Of a stretch of DNA of 64,000 nt, positions 36,124-47,430 are shown piece after piece; position 1 is the stretch's first letter; each line of letters starts with the position of its first letter. Under the pieces are notes generated by a model, which saw only the letters and a list, made by a program, of their open reading frames with translations, made no database searches and was not told where the DNA came from. A program made the translations under genes and the position numbers. The DNA comes from Hordeum vulgare subsp. vulgare (taxonomy: Eukaryota; Streptophyta; Magnoliopsida; Poales; Poaceae). The stretch spans positions 348,127,670-348,191,669 of the forward strand of contig NC_058520.1 of assembly GCF_904849725.1 (NCBI RefSeq), read 5' to 3'.

Positions 36124-38819
36124 AGAATCCTGAAGCTTAACTCCTACTCGTCCTTGAGTAGGGAAGTGATAAAGACTGAATTTTTGATGTGGAATGCTAC
36201 CTAGCATAGTTGTCCTTTGCAACTTCTTTCGTGTGACATGAATGTTCAGATCCGTATGATTCAAAACAATAGTTTGCTATTGACATGAAAACAATAATAC
36301 TTCAAGCAAACTAGCAAGGTAATCATGAACTATCGAAATAACAAGGCCAAAGAAAGTTATCCCTACAAAATCATATAGTCTGGCTATGCTCCATCATCCC
36401 CACACAACTAATCGAAATCATGCACAACCCCGGTATTGGCCAAGTAACTGTTTTCGCACTCTTACTTTCTCAAACCTTTTATAACTATCACACAATACAT
36501 GAGCGTGAGCCATGGATATAGCACTATAGGTGTAATAGAGTGTGGTGGTGGTTGCGAGACATAAAGGGAGGAGATGGTCACATTGACTCGGCGTATCAAA
36601 GCGCTATGGAGATGCCCATTAATAGATATCAATGTGAATGAGTAGGGATTTCCATACAAAGGATGCACTAGAGCTATAAGTATGTGAAATCTCAAAAAGG
36701 AGAACTAGTGGGTGTTTTTGAGGAAGCCTAGTGGGATTTCCAACTTGCTTGCTCATGAAGACCTAGGGCAATTTTGAGGAAGCCCGTCATTGGAATATAC
36801 AAGACAAGTTACATAATGAATATTCCCAGTAGCATATGGTGGTTACAAAACGAGAGGCTCTCAATCATGAAGAACATGGTGCTATTATGAAGCACACAAG
36901 TGTGAAAAAAGATAGTAGCATTGTCCCTTCTCTCTTTTTCTCTCCCTTTTTTCATTTGGGCTCTTGGGCCTCTTTTTCTCCCTTTTTTTATTTGGGTCTT
37001 TAGCCTCTTTTTTTTCCTCACATGGGACAATGATCTAATAATGATGATCATCACACTTTTATTTACTCACAGCTCAAAGCTCGGAACGATGATGACTCTA
37101 TAGGAAATGCCTCCGGCAGTGTACCGGGATGTGCAACGATCTAGCTTGGCGAATGACGTTGAAACATCTCGCTAGATATCTTACGATCATGCAATGGCAA
37201 TATGAGAGTGACGGCACAAGTAATGAGACGAAACGGTGGGAGTTGCATCGCAATATATCTCAGAATGGCTATGAAATGCCATAGTAGGTAGGTATGGTGG
37301 CTGTTTTGAGGAAGGCATATGGTGGGTTTGTGCACCGGCGAGAATTGCGCGGCACTAGAGAGGCTAGCAATGGTGGAAGGTGAAAGTGCATCTATACCAT
37401 GGACTCACATTAGTCATGAAGAACTCACATAATTGTTGCGGAAGTTTTTATTAGTAATCGAAACAAAGTGCTGAACTCATAGTCCTAGGGGAAGGGTTGG
37501 TAGGTGTTAACCATCGCGCGATCTCGACCGCAACACAAAGGATGACAATCAATAGATCAATTATGCTCCGACTTCCTAACATAGAGGTTCACCATACGTG
37601 CATGCTACGGGAATCACTAACTTCAACACAAGTATTTCTAGATTCACAACACCCTACTAACACAACTCTTAATATTACCGAATCCACGTCTCAAAACTAA
37701 TTCAGAGGAATCAAAACTTCTCTTTCTACTCAATGCACATGAAGATGGAGGTTTTTTTATCCTCTTTGGGTACCTATGACCTTAGGGACTACTTTCATAG
37801 CACAAGCCAACTACCAAGTCACGCACCGCCGTGCTCTAAAGATCTAAGTTAAGCACATAGAGCAAAATTATCTAGCTCAAAAGATATAAGTGAAGCACGA
37901 TGAGCATTCTAGCAAAATCACGATGAGTGTGTGTCTCTCTCAAAAGGTGTGCAGCAAGGATGATTGTGACACAACAAAAAGAAAAGACTCCTACGATACA
38001 AGATGCTCCAAGAAAAACACATATAATGTGGTGAATAAAAATATAGCTCCAAGTAATGTTACCGATGGATTGGAGACGAAAGGGGGGATGCCTTCCCGGG
38101 GCATCCCCAAGCTTAGATATTTTGTGTCCTTGAATTTGACTTGGGATGCCTTGGGCAACCCCAAGCTTGAGCTCTTTACACTCCTTATCTCTTTGTCCAT
38201 AAGAAAATCACCCAAAACTTGAAAACTTCACAACACAAAACTTAAACAAAAACTCGTGATAAAATTAGCACAAGAAAACAAACCACTGCCTCTTTAGGTA
38301 CTGTAGCAATCTTGATTTCTATTTATATTGGTGTTAGATTACTGTATTCTTACTTTTCCATGGCTAGTAACCCCCGGTACTATCCATAGTTTCGTCAAAA
38401 CAAGCAACCAACTCAACAAAAACAGAATATGTCAAAAACAGACCAGTTTGTAGCAATCTGTATACTTCGTATACTTCTGGTACCTCAAAAATTCTGAACA
38501 ATTACGACTGCCTGGGAAAAAGGCATATAAACCAGCAGAAAAAATAATCAACTCAAAAACTCTTGCTGAATAAAAATGAAAAATAATCTCGTGAGTGAAA
38601 AGTTTCTGTCTTTTTCCAGCAGGATCAAACAACCATCACCAAGACAAGTCATAAAGGTTTTGCTTGGCTCAAACACAAAAAGAAACACAGAAGACACAAC
38701 GACAACAGAATTGTGATGGTGTGGACGCAACAAAACAGAAAGAAAAAGATAAATTCATTGGGTTGCCTCGCAACAAGCGCTATTGTTTAACGCCCTTAGC
38801 TAGGCATAAGGTGATGGAA
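36124..38819 (-). other. Element E 3' noncoding domain
   Basis: 2.7 kb between the protease stop and the 3' LTR, where an autonomous element would carry reverse transcriptase and integrase. I find no RT or integrase motif on either strand. It contains a T/C-rich run (36930-37020), GGGGCATCCCCAAGCTTAG at about 38098 and a similar GGGCAACCCCAAGCTTGAG near 38153. The PPT position next to the LTR is degenerate. Confidence 0.6.
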
Positions 38820-39076
38820 TCACGTATCGTCGTCTTTGGTGCTCAAACCATAAGTAGCCCTCATCATGGATTCATAAGGCAATCTTATTTTCTTTCTAGG
38901 AAAGTGCTCCATGCCCTTCTTTAAAGGAAATTGAAATCTAATATTCCCTTCCTGCATATAGATGATAGCACCAATAGTCCTTAGGAAAGGTCTACCAAGA
39001 ATAATAGGGCATGTAGGATTGCAATCAATGTCAAGCACAATAAAATCCACGGGTACATAGTTCCTATTTGCAATAA
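38820..39076 (-). pseudogene. Retropepsin C-terminal half (element E)
   Basis: Continues the protease frame interrupted by the solo LTR. The minus strand reads ANRNYVPVDFIVLDID, then the second conserved protease motif IILGRPFLRTIGA, ending at a stop at 38820. The 5 bp target duplication AATAA (39072-39076) lies at the break. The N-terminal half is at 43171-44061. Apart from the insertion, this half is open. Confidence 0.75.
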
Positions 39077-42000
39077 TGTCGGGACCCCGATCCTGAGTCA
39101 TAAGAACCTAGCCTGTAACACATCACATCACTTTGCGGCCTCACGCACGGTAAACTCCACGGCTGCCACCTTACCTTGGCCGGGACCGTTTGCGTCTTTT
39201 GGCTCACGTATATGAATATGTTGCTAGCGTTCAAATGACAAAGAACCCGGGTCGACATGACTAGTTATAAACCCCAGCGGTACAACCGTACAGGGACAGG
39301 CATACATAACCCAGCAAAGCAGGTGTCGGTCATCAGCGTGTGTAGACGAGTCGTAGCAAGCTACAAGGACTCTATTACACCGCGTGACATTTCCCCGAGG
39401 GGACAGACACAACAGCAAAGAAGGATACATGCCGGTCAATCAATGTGTTCCGAGCAGTAGCAAACTACCAAGGCTCGATGGAATCACAAAAAGGCATTTC
39501 CGTGTAATGAGTACTACTAGAGGCAAACAACTAGGTGTCGAATCCCACACATATAATGCATTTCAAACATACACACATTATGCACGATATGTGTAGATAC
39601 AACATGGCATCACAACATAACTCTATGACTCAAGCATTTATTAAAGACTCATAAGAATCAACATAGTGTGATATTACAAAGAGGGGTCTCGTGACCCGAC
39701 ACTCAAGTCATACAAACAACAAGCGGAAGCAATCATGGGTGGGTACAGACATCTACTAAAAGTGGCTGGAAGAGCCTGAAAAGCTACTACGACCCTACCA
39801 AAGGAGCCAGACCTCTGTCTGGGATTCCCAAGCTATTCCAGTCAACATCGAACACATCGCGTAGAACCTTTTAATGAGTCTATGTCTTCTCTGCAAAAAC
39901 ATAAATAAAGCAACCGTGAGTACAAAGGTACTCAGCAAGTCTTACATCAGAACTATCTACATATGCATCATGTTTCAATGAAAGGATCGTGGGGTTTGAT
40001 TGCAGCAAGCCAGCTTTGACTCTTGGCTAACCTTTACTACGACTACAAGTTCTTTCTTTGAGGTGGGATAGCGCACACGGGTCCACATATTCACCAATTC
40101 AATACACCACTATGGATCCACCCTCGTTTCCCTACGAGAAGGCCTTCCATAGCACTCACACTTATCTTGCATGTTTTAAAGTATCCATTTAAGTTGTCTA
40201 TGTACCACGTAATGTTTCCAAGTAGTCCATAACCGAGGACGCGGCTATTCGAACAGATTGAATCACCCTGCATGGGTATACTTGTTCACACACGCTCCCA
40301 CCACTTATCACCATATGCACGTCATGCATCTCGGCAACCTTCAAGCGGAAGAACTGGCGTGGGTGTCGGCCACGACCGTTAACCACACAAGACCCTAGTC
40401 CAGGTTTATCGCCTATTTGAGACTGAAGCCGCAAGGAAGTTCGGCCGAGGTTTCCTCTACGGCCCCAAACGATGCGCGCAGGGTTCCCAAGCCCACCATC
40501 CGGGTGCCACTTGGTACACCGTGCCACTGTGTATCTACCGCCGAGAAGCCTACCCCGTCGGGCAGAGCTAAACACGGCCGCCAACACTTTTCCTACAAAC
40601 ACCAGAAACTAATTGCAACTCCTGGACAGAGATCTAGGCGATTAATAAGATGAGAGGGTCAATTAAGTATCCCAATGTGTGGTAGTATCTTGTCTTGGAT
40701 AACACACACAGAACTCAGTTCTTAAGGACGGTCCCAATGAGACAACCCACCATGTACTCCTACATGGCCTCTCATCGCTACCTTTACCAAATCAGATTCA
40801 CACCTTTACTCTCACACTGTAGGACATGAACACAACCATTTTGATAAATCATTCAGATGGATCAGACCCGACACGACTCTAAGCATAGCAGGCATTGTAA
40901 ACAAGCATGGATAGCACATCAAGGCTCAAGCAGTTGCTACTCATGCTAAGTGGTTTCAACTATTTACTGTGACAAAATCAGGTCATGCAAAGGAATGGGT
41001 TCAACTACCGATAACATGTACAGTTGAATCGTGTTTGTTCTAATGCAGTAAAAGAGAGCAGGAGCGAGAGAGTGGGTTTATTTCAATATGCTCAAGGGGG
41101 TTTGCTTGCCTGACACGTCTGAAGATAGCAATGAGTCTTCATCAATGTCAACGATCACATCGTCGGAAACATCATTTACCGAGAGGTAACAACACCGGCA
41201 AACAAGAAGGAACAACAATTACTTCACGGAAATGCAACACTATGATGCATGCTCAAGACATGAAATGAAAGGTGGCAGGGCTAATGTGGCTATCATTACT
41301 TAAATTGAAGTTGGTTTGAATTAGGATCCAAACATCACTTCAAGCCGGTTATTTTTCCGGATACCCTTTTAATTGATTCGACCTGAAGCTCAAAACAAAT
41401 TGTTCCAACATGTATGGAGTTAGTATCTTGAGGTACTGATTTGCATTGACCCATGTTTGGTCATAACAATTGAAGTGAAAATCAAATAAGTATCAATTTC
41501 CAACTCCAAACTATTTATTAAATTTACCCTATTCATCATTTTGCCTATTTAGTGTTGTTAAATTTTTCAAACATGCAAGATAATGCCATAATCAGATTCC
41601 TTGGATTTTTCTGATACTTTTTCATATATAAATCATTTCCATCCGAGTTATATTTTAATTTCTATGATTTTTACAAGTTTTAGCAATTTCCTAGATTTAT
41701 TTTATAAACAGAAAACCAATTACTGCGTCACTGTGATGTCATCACTGCGTCAGCAGTCAACAGCGCCTAGGCCAGGTCAAACCTGACCAGTGGGTCCCAC
41801 TGGTCCGTGACCCAGAGGCTAACCCCGCGCTGCCCAGCCCCTAATTGGGGTTTGACCAGGCGTGGGGCCCTCTGGCAGTGGCTCTAGGGGGGGGGGGTTA
41901 GTACTGGCTAACGACTGGCCACGTCGGCCCTCACCGGAGGGTGGTCGCCGGCGACCATAGCCGCGGCGGAGGGCTCGGTTTGCAGCTACGGGACGCTGGC

Positions 42001-43170
42001 GAAGCGCCGATCTGGGAGGGGCATCAGGAGAGGCTAGGGTGGCCGGGAGAGGTGCCGGCGACGAGCGTGCGCGGCGGCCGGAAGTCGGGCTCGTCGGGGT
42101 GGATCTCAGGGGAACGCTATCGCGCGGGGAAGAGAGGGGAAAGGAGCAGGGGCTCACTAGGGATCCATTTCTGGCATCGGGGAGGTCGGAGAGAGTCGCT
42201 GGCCGACGAATCGAGGTGGGGAGCTCCGGCGACCGAAGGAGGAAGAAGGTGGCGATGGCGACGCTGCAGTGGCTCAGGTGCTCGGGGAGGTTGAAGGTGA
42301 GGACCTTCTCAGCGAGGCGGAGCTAATGAACCGGTCAGGAAGGCGAGGGGTGGCCGGAGACGAGCTGGAGGCGAGCTTGGAGATCTCGGAAATGGCGGCA
42401 ACGAGGGAAAGCAGAGAGAGAGAAGAGGGAACTCGTGAGAGAAGAGGACGGTGAGCTCGAGGGGGGTCTGGGGCATCCACGGGCGAGGAGATAAAGACGG
42501 GGACGAGTAGGAGGTGGCAAGCAGGAGGTGGAGCCAGCGCACGCGCTACTGCCACGCAGCTGCTCGGGGAAGACGACGACCAGGGGGAGGCCCTGATGGG
42601 CTGGGCCTGCAGGGGCGACAGGTAAGCGTTTCCTTTTTTTTCTATTCTTTTCTGTTTTGTTATTTCTAACATTTGTTTTATTTGTTTTGGCTCCTACTAA
42701 TTCAAAGAAAATAGGTAAACAACTCTAGGGTGTTATTTGGAATATTTCCAACCCCATGTGAAGTTTTCAACATTTTATAAAAGTAGGAAGTATTTGAAAT
42801 CAATTAATTAATTGATTTCAGTGGCTTTTGAGTTTAAAATAAAATGCCAAAAGTATTTTGAAAATATATATCACCCCTGATATTTTCTTTCCAACATTTA
42901 TCAAAAATTATGGACTTTTATGAAAACCATTTTGGTTCATTGATTTGTCACCACTTTTGAATTGTTTTGCATATAGAGTTGCTAGGGTTTTGTTTTGAAT
43001 ATAGAGTAGCTAGGATTTTTCTCTTATTGAACCTATTTGGATGTTGTTTGGTGTTAGGGTTTGGTCACCCCCATTTGTAGATCATCCAAATTTGAATTAA
43101 ATTGATTTGAATGCATTCATGAATGCTTACTGATGCAACTAACTACAAGATATAATCTAGGGCTGTGACA
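39077..43170 (-). mobile_element. Solo LTR 1 (large-LTR Gypsy)
   Basis: 4094 bp from TGTCGGGACCCCGATCC to GGGCTGTGACA, flanked by AATAA on both sides (39072-39076 and 43171-43175). It has no internal domain, PBS or PPT, so it is a solo LTR left by LTR-LTR recombination. Minus orientation is inferred from two blocks shared with Sukkula (39911-39937 and 40214-40279). It contains a run of ten G (41887-41896), a GC-rich stretch at 41800-42620 with spurious open frames, and an A/T-rich stretch after it. Confidence 0.85.
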
Positions 43171-44061
43171 AATAATAAGAACATCATTGATCCTTCCCAT
43201 GGGTTTCTTGACAGTAGAATCCGCAAGATGCAAATTAAGAGAACACTCCTCAATCTCATTAAAACCCAAAACATCACATAAAGACTTTGGAATGGCGGAA
43301 ACACTAGCACCCAAATCACACAAAGCATTGCATTCATAGTTTTTGATTTTGATTTTGATAGTAGGTTCCCACTCATCATGAAGCTTTCTAGGGATAGAGA
43401 CTTCCAATTCAAGTTTCTCTTCAAGAGATTTTATCATAGCTTCGACGATATGATCAGTAAAGGCCTTGTTTTGGCTATAAGAGTGTGGAGAGTTTAGCAT
43501 GGATTGCATCAAGGAAATGCATTCAATCAAGGAGAAACTATCATAATTGAATTCCTTGAAATCCAAAGTAGTAATTTCATTACTACTCAATGTTTTAATA
43601 TCTTCTACTCCACTTTCAATGCTTTTAGCATCAAGATAGATGGACTCCGAATCATTGGGGCGTTTTTCAACCAAGGTGGATTCATATCCAGCCCCATCAT
43701 CATTAGGTTTGACACAAGAAAACAAAGATTCAATGGGAGTCACACCAAGCACTTTAAGATCTTCGTGATTCTCATCATGAGTTTCAGGTTTAGCAGCCAT
43801 TTTATTGACTAAGGTAGCTTGTTTATCAGAAATCTGGCCTACCAACTTTTCAAGACGAGCAAACTAAGAATTTAGCGCAAGGAATTCTTTGGCCATATAA
43901 TCAACTTCTTTATTCATAAAGGCCAAAAAAGAATTTTGCTCCTTCAGTTCCCTACGGAAGTAAATGTTATACTCAAACTGTGTAGACATGAAGCCTTTAA
44001 GACTAGTTTCAATCTCTTCCAACCTCACATAGTGAGCATCAAAATCCCTTGGTTGGGCCAT
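43171..44061 (-). pseudogene. Gag-like leader and retropepsin N-terminal half (element E)
   Basis: Starts at ATG 44061 (MAQPRDFDAHYVRLEEIETS). A short helical gag-like segment of 65 residues ends at an in-frame TAG (43864-43866). The same frame continues to the insertion point. The retropepsin core ALCDLGASVSAIPKSL reads at about 43278-43325 with the catalytic Asp intact. The frame is cut after VLII by solo LTR 1. No gag major domain with the conserved Trp/Leu pattern is present, so gag function would come from another element. It reads as a deleted gag fused to a protease, with one nonsense codon. Confidence 0.72.
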
Positions 44062-44286
44062 ACAGGTCTTAGCAGGCACGCAAGCAAACAGAAAGCAAGC
44101 GAGAGAAAAGGGCAAACGAAGAAGGCAAACGAAAAAGGCAAATATTTTTTGTAAATTTTTGTTTTTCAGAAGTGTGGAAGAGGAAAAAGAGAGGAAAAAA
44201 AGGTAAATGCAAGAGATAAGTTTGCGGCACTTACTTGGATGAGTTCTTGACTTGATCCTCCCCGGCAACGGCGCCAGAAATTCTTC
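44062..44286 (-). other. Element E leader with primer binding site
   Basis: Noncoding leader between the LTR and the ATG. The minus strand reads TGGCGCCGTTGCCGGGG at 44260-44276, the PBS typical of Athila-type Triticeae Gypsy elements. I have not assigned the tRNA. Confidence 0.8.
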
Positions 44287-45710
44287 TGCTACGGCAACAC
44301 ACAACAGCGCTAGAAATTGGCACGTTGACAGAGACTTGTCTTGCGCTGGTTTTTCCCTTGAAGAGGAAAGGGTGATGCAGCACAGGAGAAGTAAGTATTT
44401 CCCTCAGTTTGAGAACCAAGGTATCAATCCAGTAGGAGAATCTCGTCAAGTCCAGAGTACCTGCACAAACACAATAGACCCGGGGGCCATAGTGTTCACT
44501 AGAGGCTTCTCTCAAAATAGCAAATAATACGGTGGGTGAACAAATTACTGTCGAGCAATTGACAGAACCACGCAAAGTCATGACGACATCTAAGGCAATG
44601 ATCATACATATAGGCATCACTTCCGAGACAAGTAGAGCGATACTTTATGCATCTACTACTATTACTCCACACATCGATCGCTATCCAGCATGCATCTAGT
44701 CTATTAAGTTCATGACGAAAAGAGTAACGCCTTAAGCAAGATGACATGATGTAGAGGGATACACTCAAACCAATGATGAAAACCCCATCTTTTTCCCTTG
44801 ATGGCACCAACATGATGCGTGCCTCGCTACCCCTTATGTCACTGGGTGAGGTCACCGCACGGTATGAACCCAAAACCAAGCACTTCTCCAATTGCAAGAT
44901 TCATAGATCAAGCTGGCCAAACAAAACCCACAACTTGAAAAGAATTACAAGGATATGAAATCATGCATAAGAGAGATCAGAAGAAACTCAAATAAGATTC
45001 ATAGATAATCTGATCATAAATCCACAATTCATCGGATCTCGACAAACACACCGCAAAAGAAGATTACATCGGATAGATCTCCATGAAGATCATGGAGAAC
45101 TTTGTATTGAAGATCCGAGAGAGAGAAGAAGCCATCTAGCTACTAGTTATGGACCCATAGGTCTATGGTGAAATACTCACGCATCATCGGAGAGGTCATG
45201 GTGTTGATGAAGAAGCCCTCCGTATCCTAATCCCCCTCCGGCAGGGCACCAGAACGTGCCCCAGATGGGATCTTGCGGAGATAGAAGCTTGCGGCGGCGG
45301 AAAAGTACTTTCGATGATCTCTTGATTTTTTCTAGGATTTTAGGGAATATATAAGCGAAAGACCTAGGGCAGAGGTGGCCCAGGGAGCCCACAAGCCTGG
45401 GAGGCGCGGCCCCCCTGGCCGCGGCAAGGGGGCTTGTGGGGTCCCTGATGCCCCCTGCAATGGTTCTCAAGCTTCCAGATCTTCTTCTGTTTCGGAAAAA
45501 ATCTTTTTGCAGGTTTCGTTCCATTTGGACTCCGTTTAAAATCCTCCTTTGGAAGGTGTCAAAAACACGGAAAAAAAACAGGCACTGGCACTTGGCACTG
45601 AGTTAATAAGTTAGTCCCAAAAAGATATAAAAGGCATACAAAACATCCAAAGTTTGAGAGGATAATAGCATCAAACCATAAAAAATTATAGATACGTTAG
45701 AGACGTATCA
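44287..45710 (-). repeat. 5' LTR of element E
   Basis: 1424 bp, TGCTACGGCAAC to GAGACGTATCA on the plus strand, beside the PBS and followed by the target duplication GTGCC. A minus-strand TATATA is at 45348-45353, and a GC-rich inverted repeat is at 45383-45444. It lacks about 120 bp present in the left LTR. Confidence 0.88.
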
Positions 45711-47430
45711 GTGCCCTATAAGATATGGTGCATACTATGATGTCTCTTATCAAATTACCACTATTGTTTATTGGTTAGGCATTAGAGAAAACAGCATTCA
45801 CTTTAATTAGGGCACCAAATAAATCCGTTGAGATGACACCGTATGAACTATGGTTCGGAGAAACCTAAGTTGTCATTTCTTACAAGTTTGGGGTTGCGAT
45901 GCCTATGTGAAAGAGTTTCAACCTGATAAGCTCGAACCCAAAGCTGATAAATGCATCTTCATAGGACACCCAAAACAGTTGGGTATACCTCCTATCTCAG
46001 ATCCGGAAGCAAAGTGTTTGTTACTAGATATGAGTCCTTTCTCGAGGAAAAGATTCTCTCGATAGAATTGAGTGGGAGTATGGTGGAGACTTGATGAGTT
46101 TATTGAACCATCACTTCAATGAGAGTATACCAAGGCATAGGGAGTTGTTCGTGTGGCGCCTACACCAATTGAAGTGGAAGCTGATGATAGTGATCATGAA
46201 GCTTCGGATCAAGTCACTACCAAACCTCGTAGGTCGACAAGGACGCGTACTACTCCAGAGTGGTAAGGTAATCCTATCTTGGAGGTGATGATAGTGATCA
46301 TGAAGCTTCGGATCAAGTCACTACCAAACCTCGTAGGTCAACAAGGACGCGTACTACTCCAGAGTGGTACGGTAATCCTGTCTTGGAGGTCATGTTGCTA
46401 GACAACAATGAACCTACGAGCTATGGAGAAGCGATGGTGGGCCCGGATTGCAACAAATGGCTGGAGGCCATGAAATCCGAGAGAGGATCCACATATGAAA
46501 ACAAAGTATAGACTTTGGAAGAACTACTTCATGGTCATAAGACTATTAACTACAGATGGATCTTCAAAAGGGAAGATAGACGATGATGGTGAAAACTCAC
46601 CGTTAAGAAAGCTCGACTTGTCGCAAAGATGTTTCCGACAAGTTCAAAGAGTTGACTATGACAAATACTTTCTCACTCGTAGCGATGTTGAAAGTCTGTT
46701 GGAATTATGTTAGCAGTTGTTGCATCATTTATGAAATCTTGCAGATAGGATGTCAAATATTGTTTCCTCGACGGTTTCCTTGAGGAAAGGTTGTATCTGA
46801 TACAACCAGAAGGTTTTGTCGATCCTAAATGATGCTAACAAGTATGCAAAGCTCCAGCGATCCTTCTAAGGACTAGAGCAAGCATCTCAGAGTTGGAATA
46901 TACGCTTTGATGAGATGATCAAAGATTTTTTTTATACAAAGTTTATGAGAAACTTGTATTTCAAAGGAAGTAGGTGGGAGCACTATAGAACTTCTGATGA
47001 GTATATGTGGTTGACATATTGTTGATCGGAAACAATGTAGGATTTCTGGCAAGCATGAAGGGTTGTTTGAAAGGAGTTTTTCAAAGGAAAACCTGGATTA
47101 AGCTACTTGAACATTGAGCATCAAGATCTATGGATATAGATCAAAGTGCCTAACATAACTTTCAGCGAAATGCTTGCCTTGACAAGTTTTTGAAGGAGTT
47201 CAAAATAGATCGGCAAAGAAGGGGTTCTTGGCTGTGTTGTGAGGTGTGAATATTGAGTACGACTCATTACGCAACCACGGCAGAAGAAAGAGAAAGGACA
47301 AAGGTCATCCCCTATGCCTTAACCGTAGGCTCTAAAGTATGCCATGTTGTGTACCGCACCAGAAGTGTGCCTTGCCATGAATCAGTCAAGGGGTACAAGA
47401 ATGATCCAGGAATGGATCACTTGACAGCGG
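45711..47430 (+). pseudogene. Angela-like integrase and reverse transcriptase remnants
   Basis: Resumes the Angela pol after element E, in the integrase C-terminal part. Readable pieces include VWGCDAYVKEFQPDKLEPKA (45885-45945) and DKCIFIGHPKQLG. RT remnants follow at 46500-47000 with matches at the DNA level to Angela RT (AAGCTCCAGCGATCCTTCTA, CTTTGATGAGATGATCAAAG). Part of the linker is tandemly duplicated (46183-46390). Stops and shifts are frequent. It ends at AGCGG (47426-47430), the target duplication of solo LTR 2. Intact copies would encode Copia integrase and RT. Confidence 0.75.
46183..46390 (+). repeat. Tandem 104 bp duplication in Angela pol remnant
   Basis: Two adjacent 104 bp copies starting GATGATAGTGATCATGAAGC at 46183 and 46287, differing at only a few positions. 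The unit is not a multiple of three, so it shifts the frame. Confidence 0.9.

Larger units (their letters stand above)
34579..45710 (-). mobile_element. Non-autonomous Gypsy (Athila-lineage) element E
   Basis: A complete minus-strand insertion in the Angela pol, flanked by GTGCC (34574-34578 and 45711-45715). LTRs of 1545 and 1424 bp begin TGATACGTCTCC on the minus strand. A Gypsy-type PBS lies beside the right LTR. The internal domain encodes a short gag-like leader and a retropepsin, but no reverse transcriptase or integrase. A 4.1 kb solo LTR splits the protease; without it the internal domain is about 4.1 kb. The layout resembles non-autonomous Triticeae families such as Sabrina; that family name is a guess. 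Confidence 0.82.

Noticed and set aside
41887..41896. Run of ten G as a structured or regulatory site
   Set aside because: A single homopolymer in GC-rich LTR DNA; its length may not even be accurate.
41819..42672. Open frames of 95-132 codons in solo LTR 1
   Set aside because: Low-complexity Pro/Ser/Arg-rich or Gly/Glu-rich frames on both strands of a GC-rich stretch, with no domain or start context.
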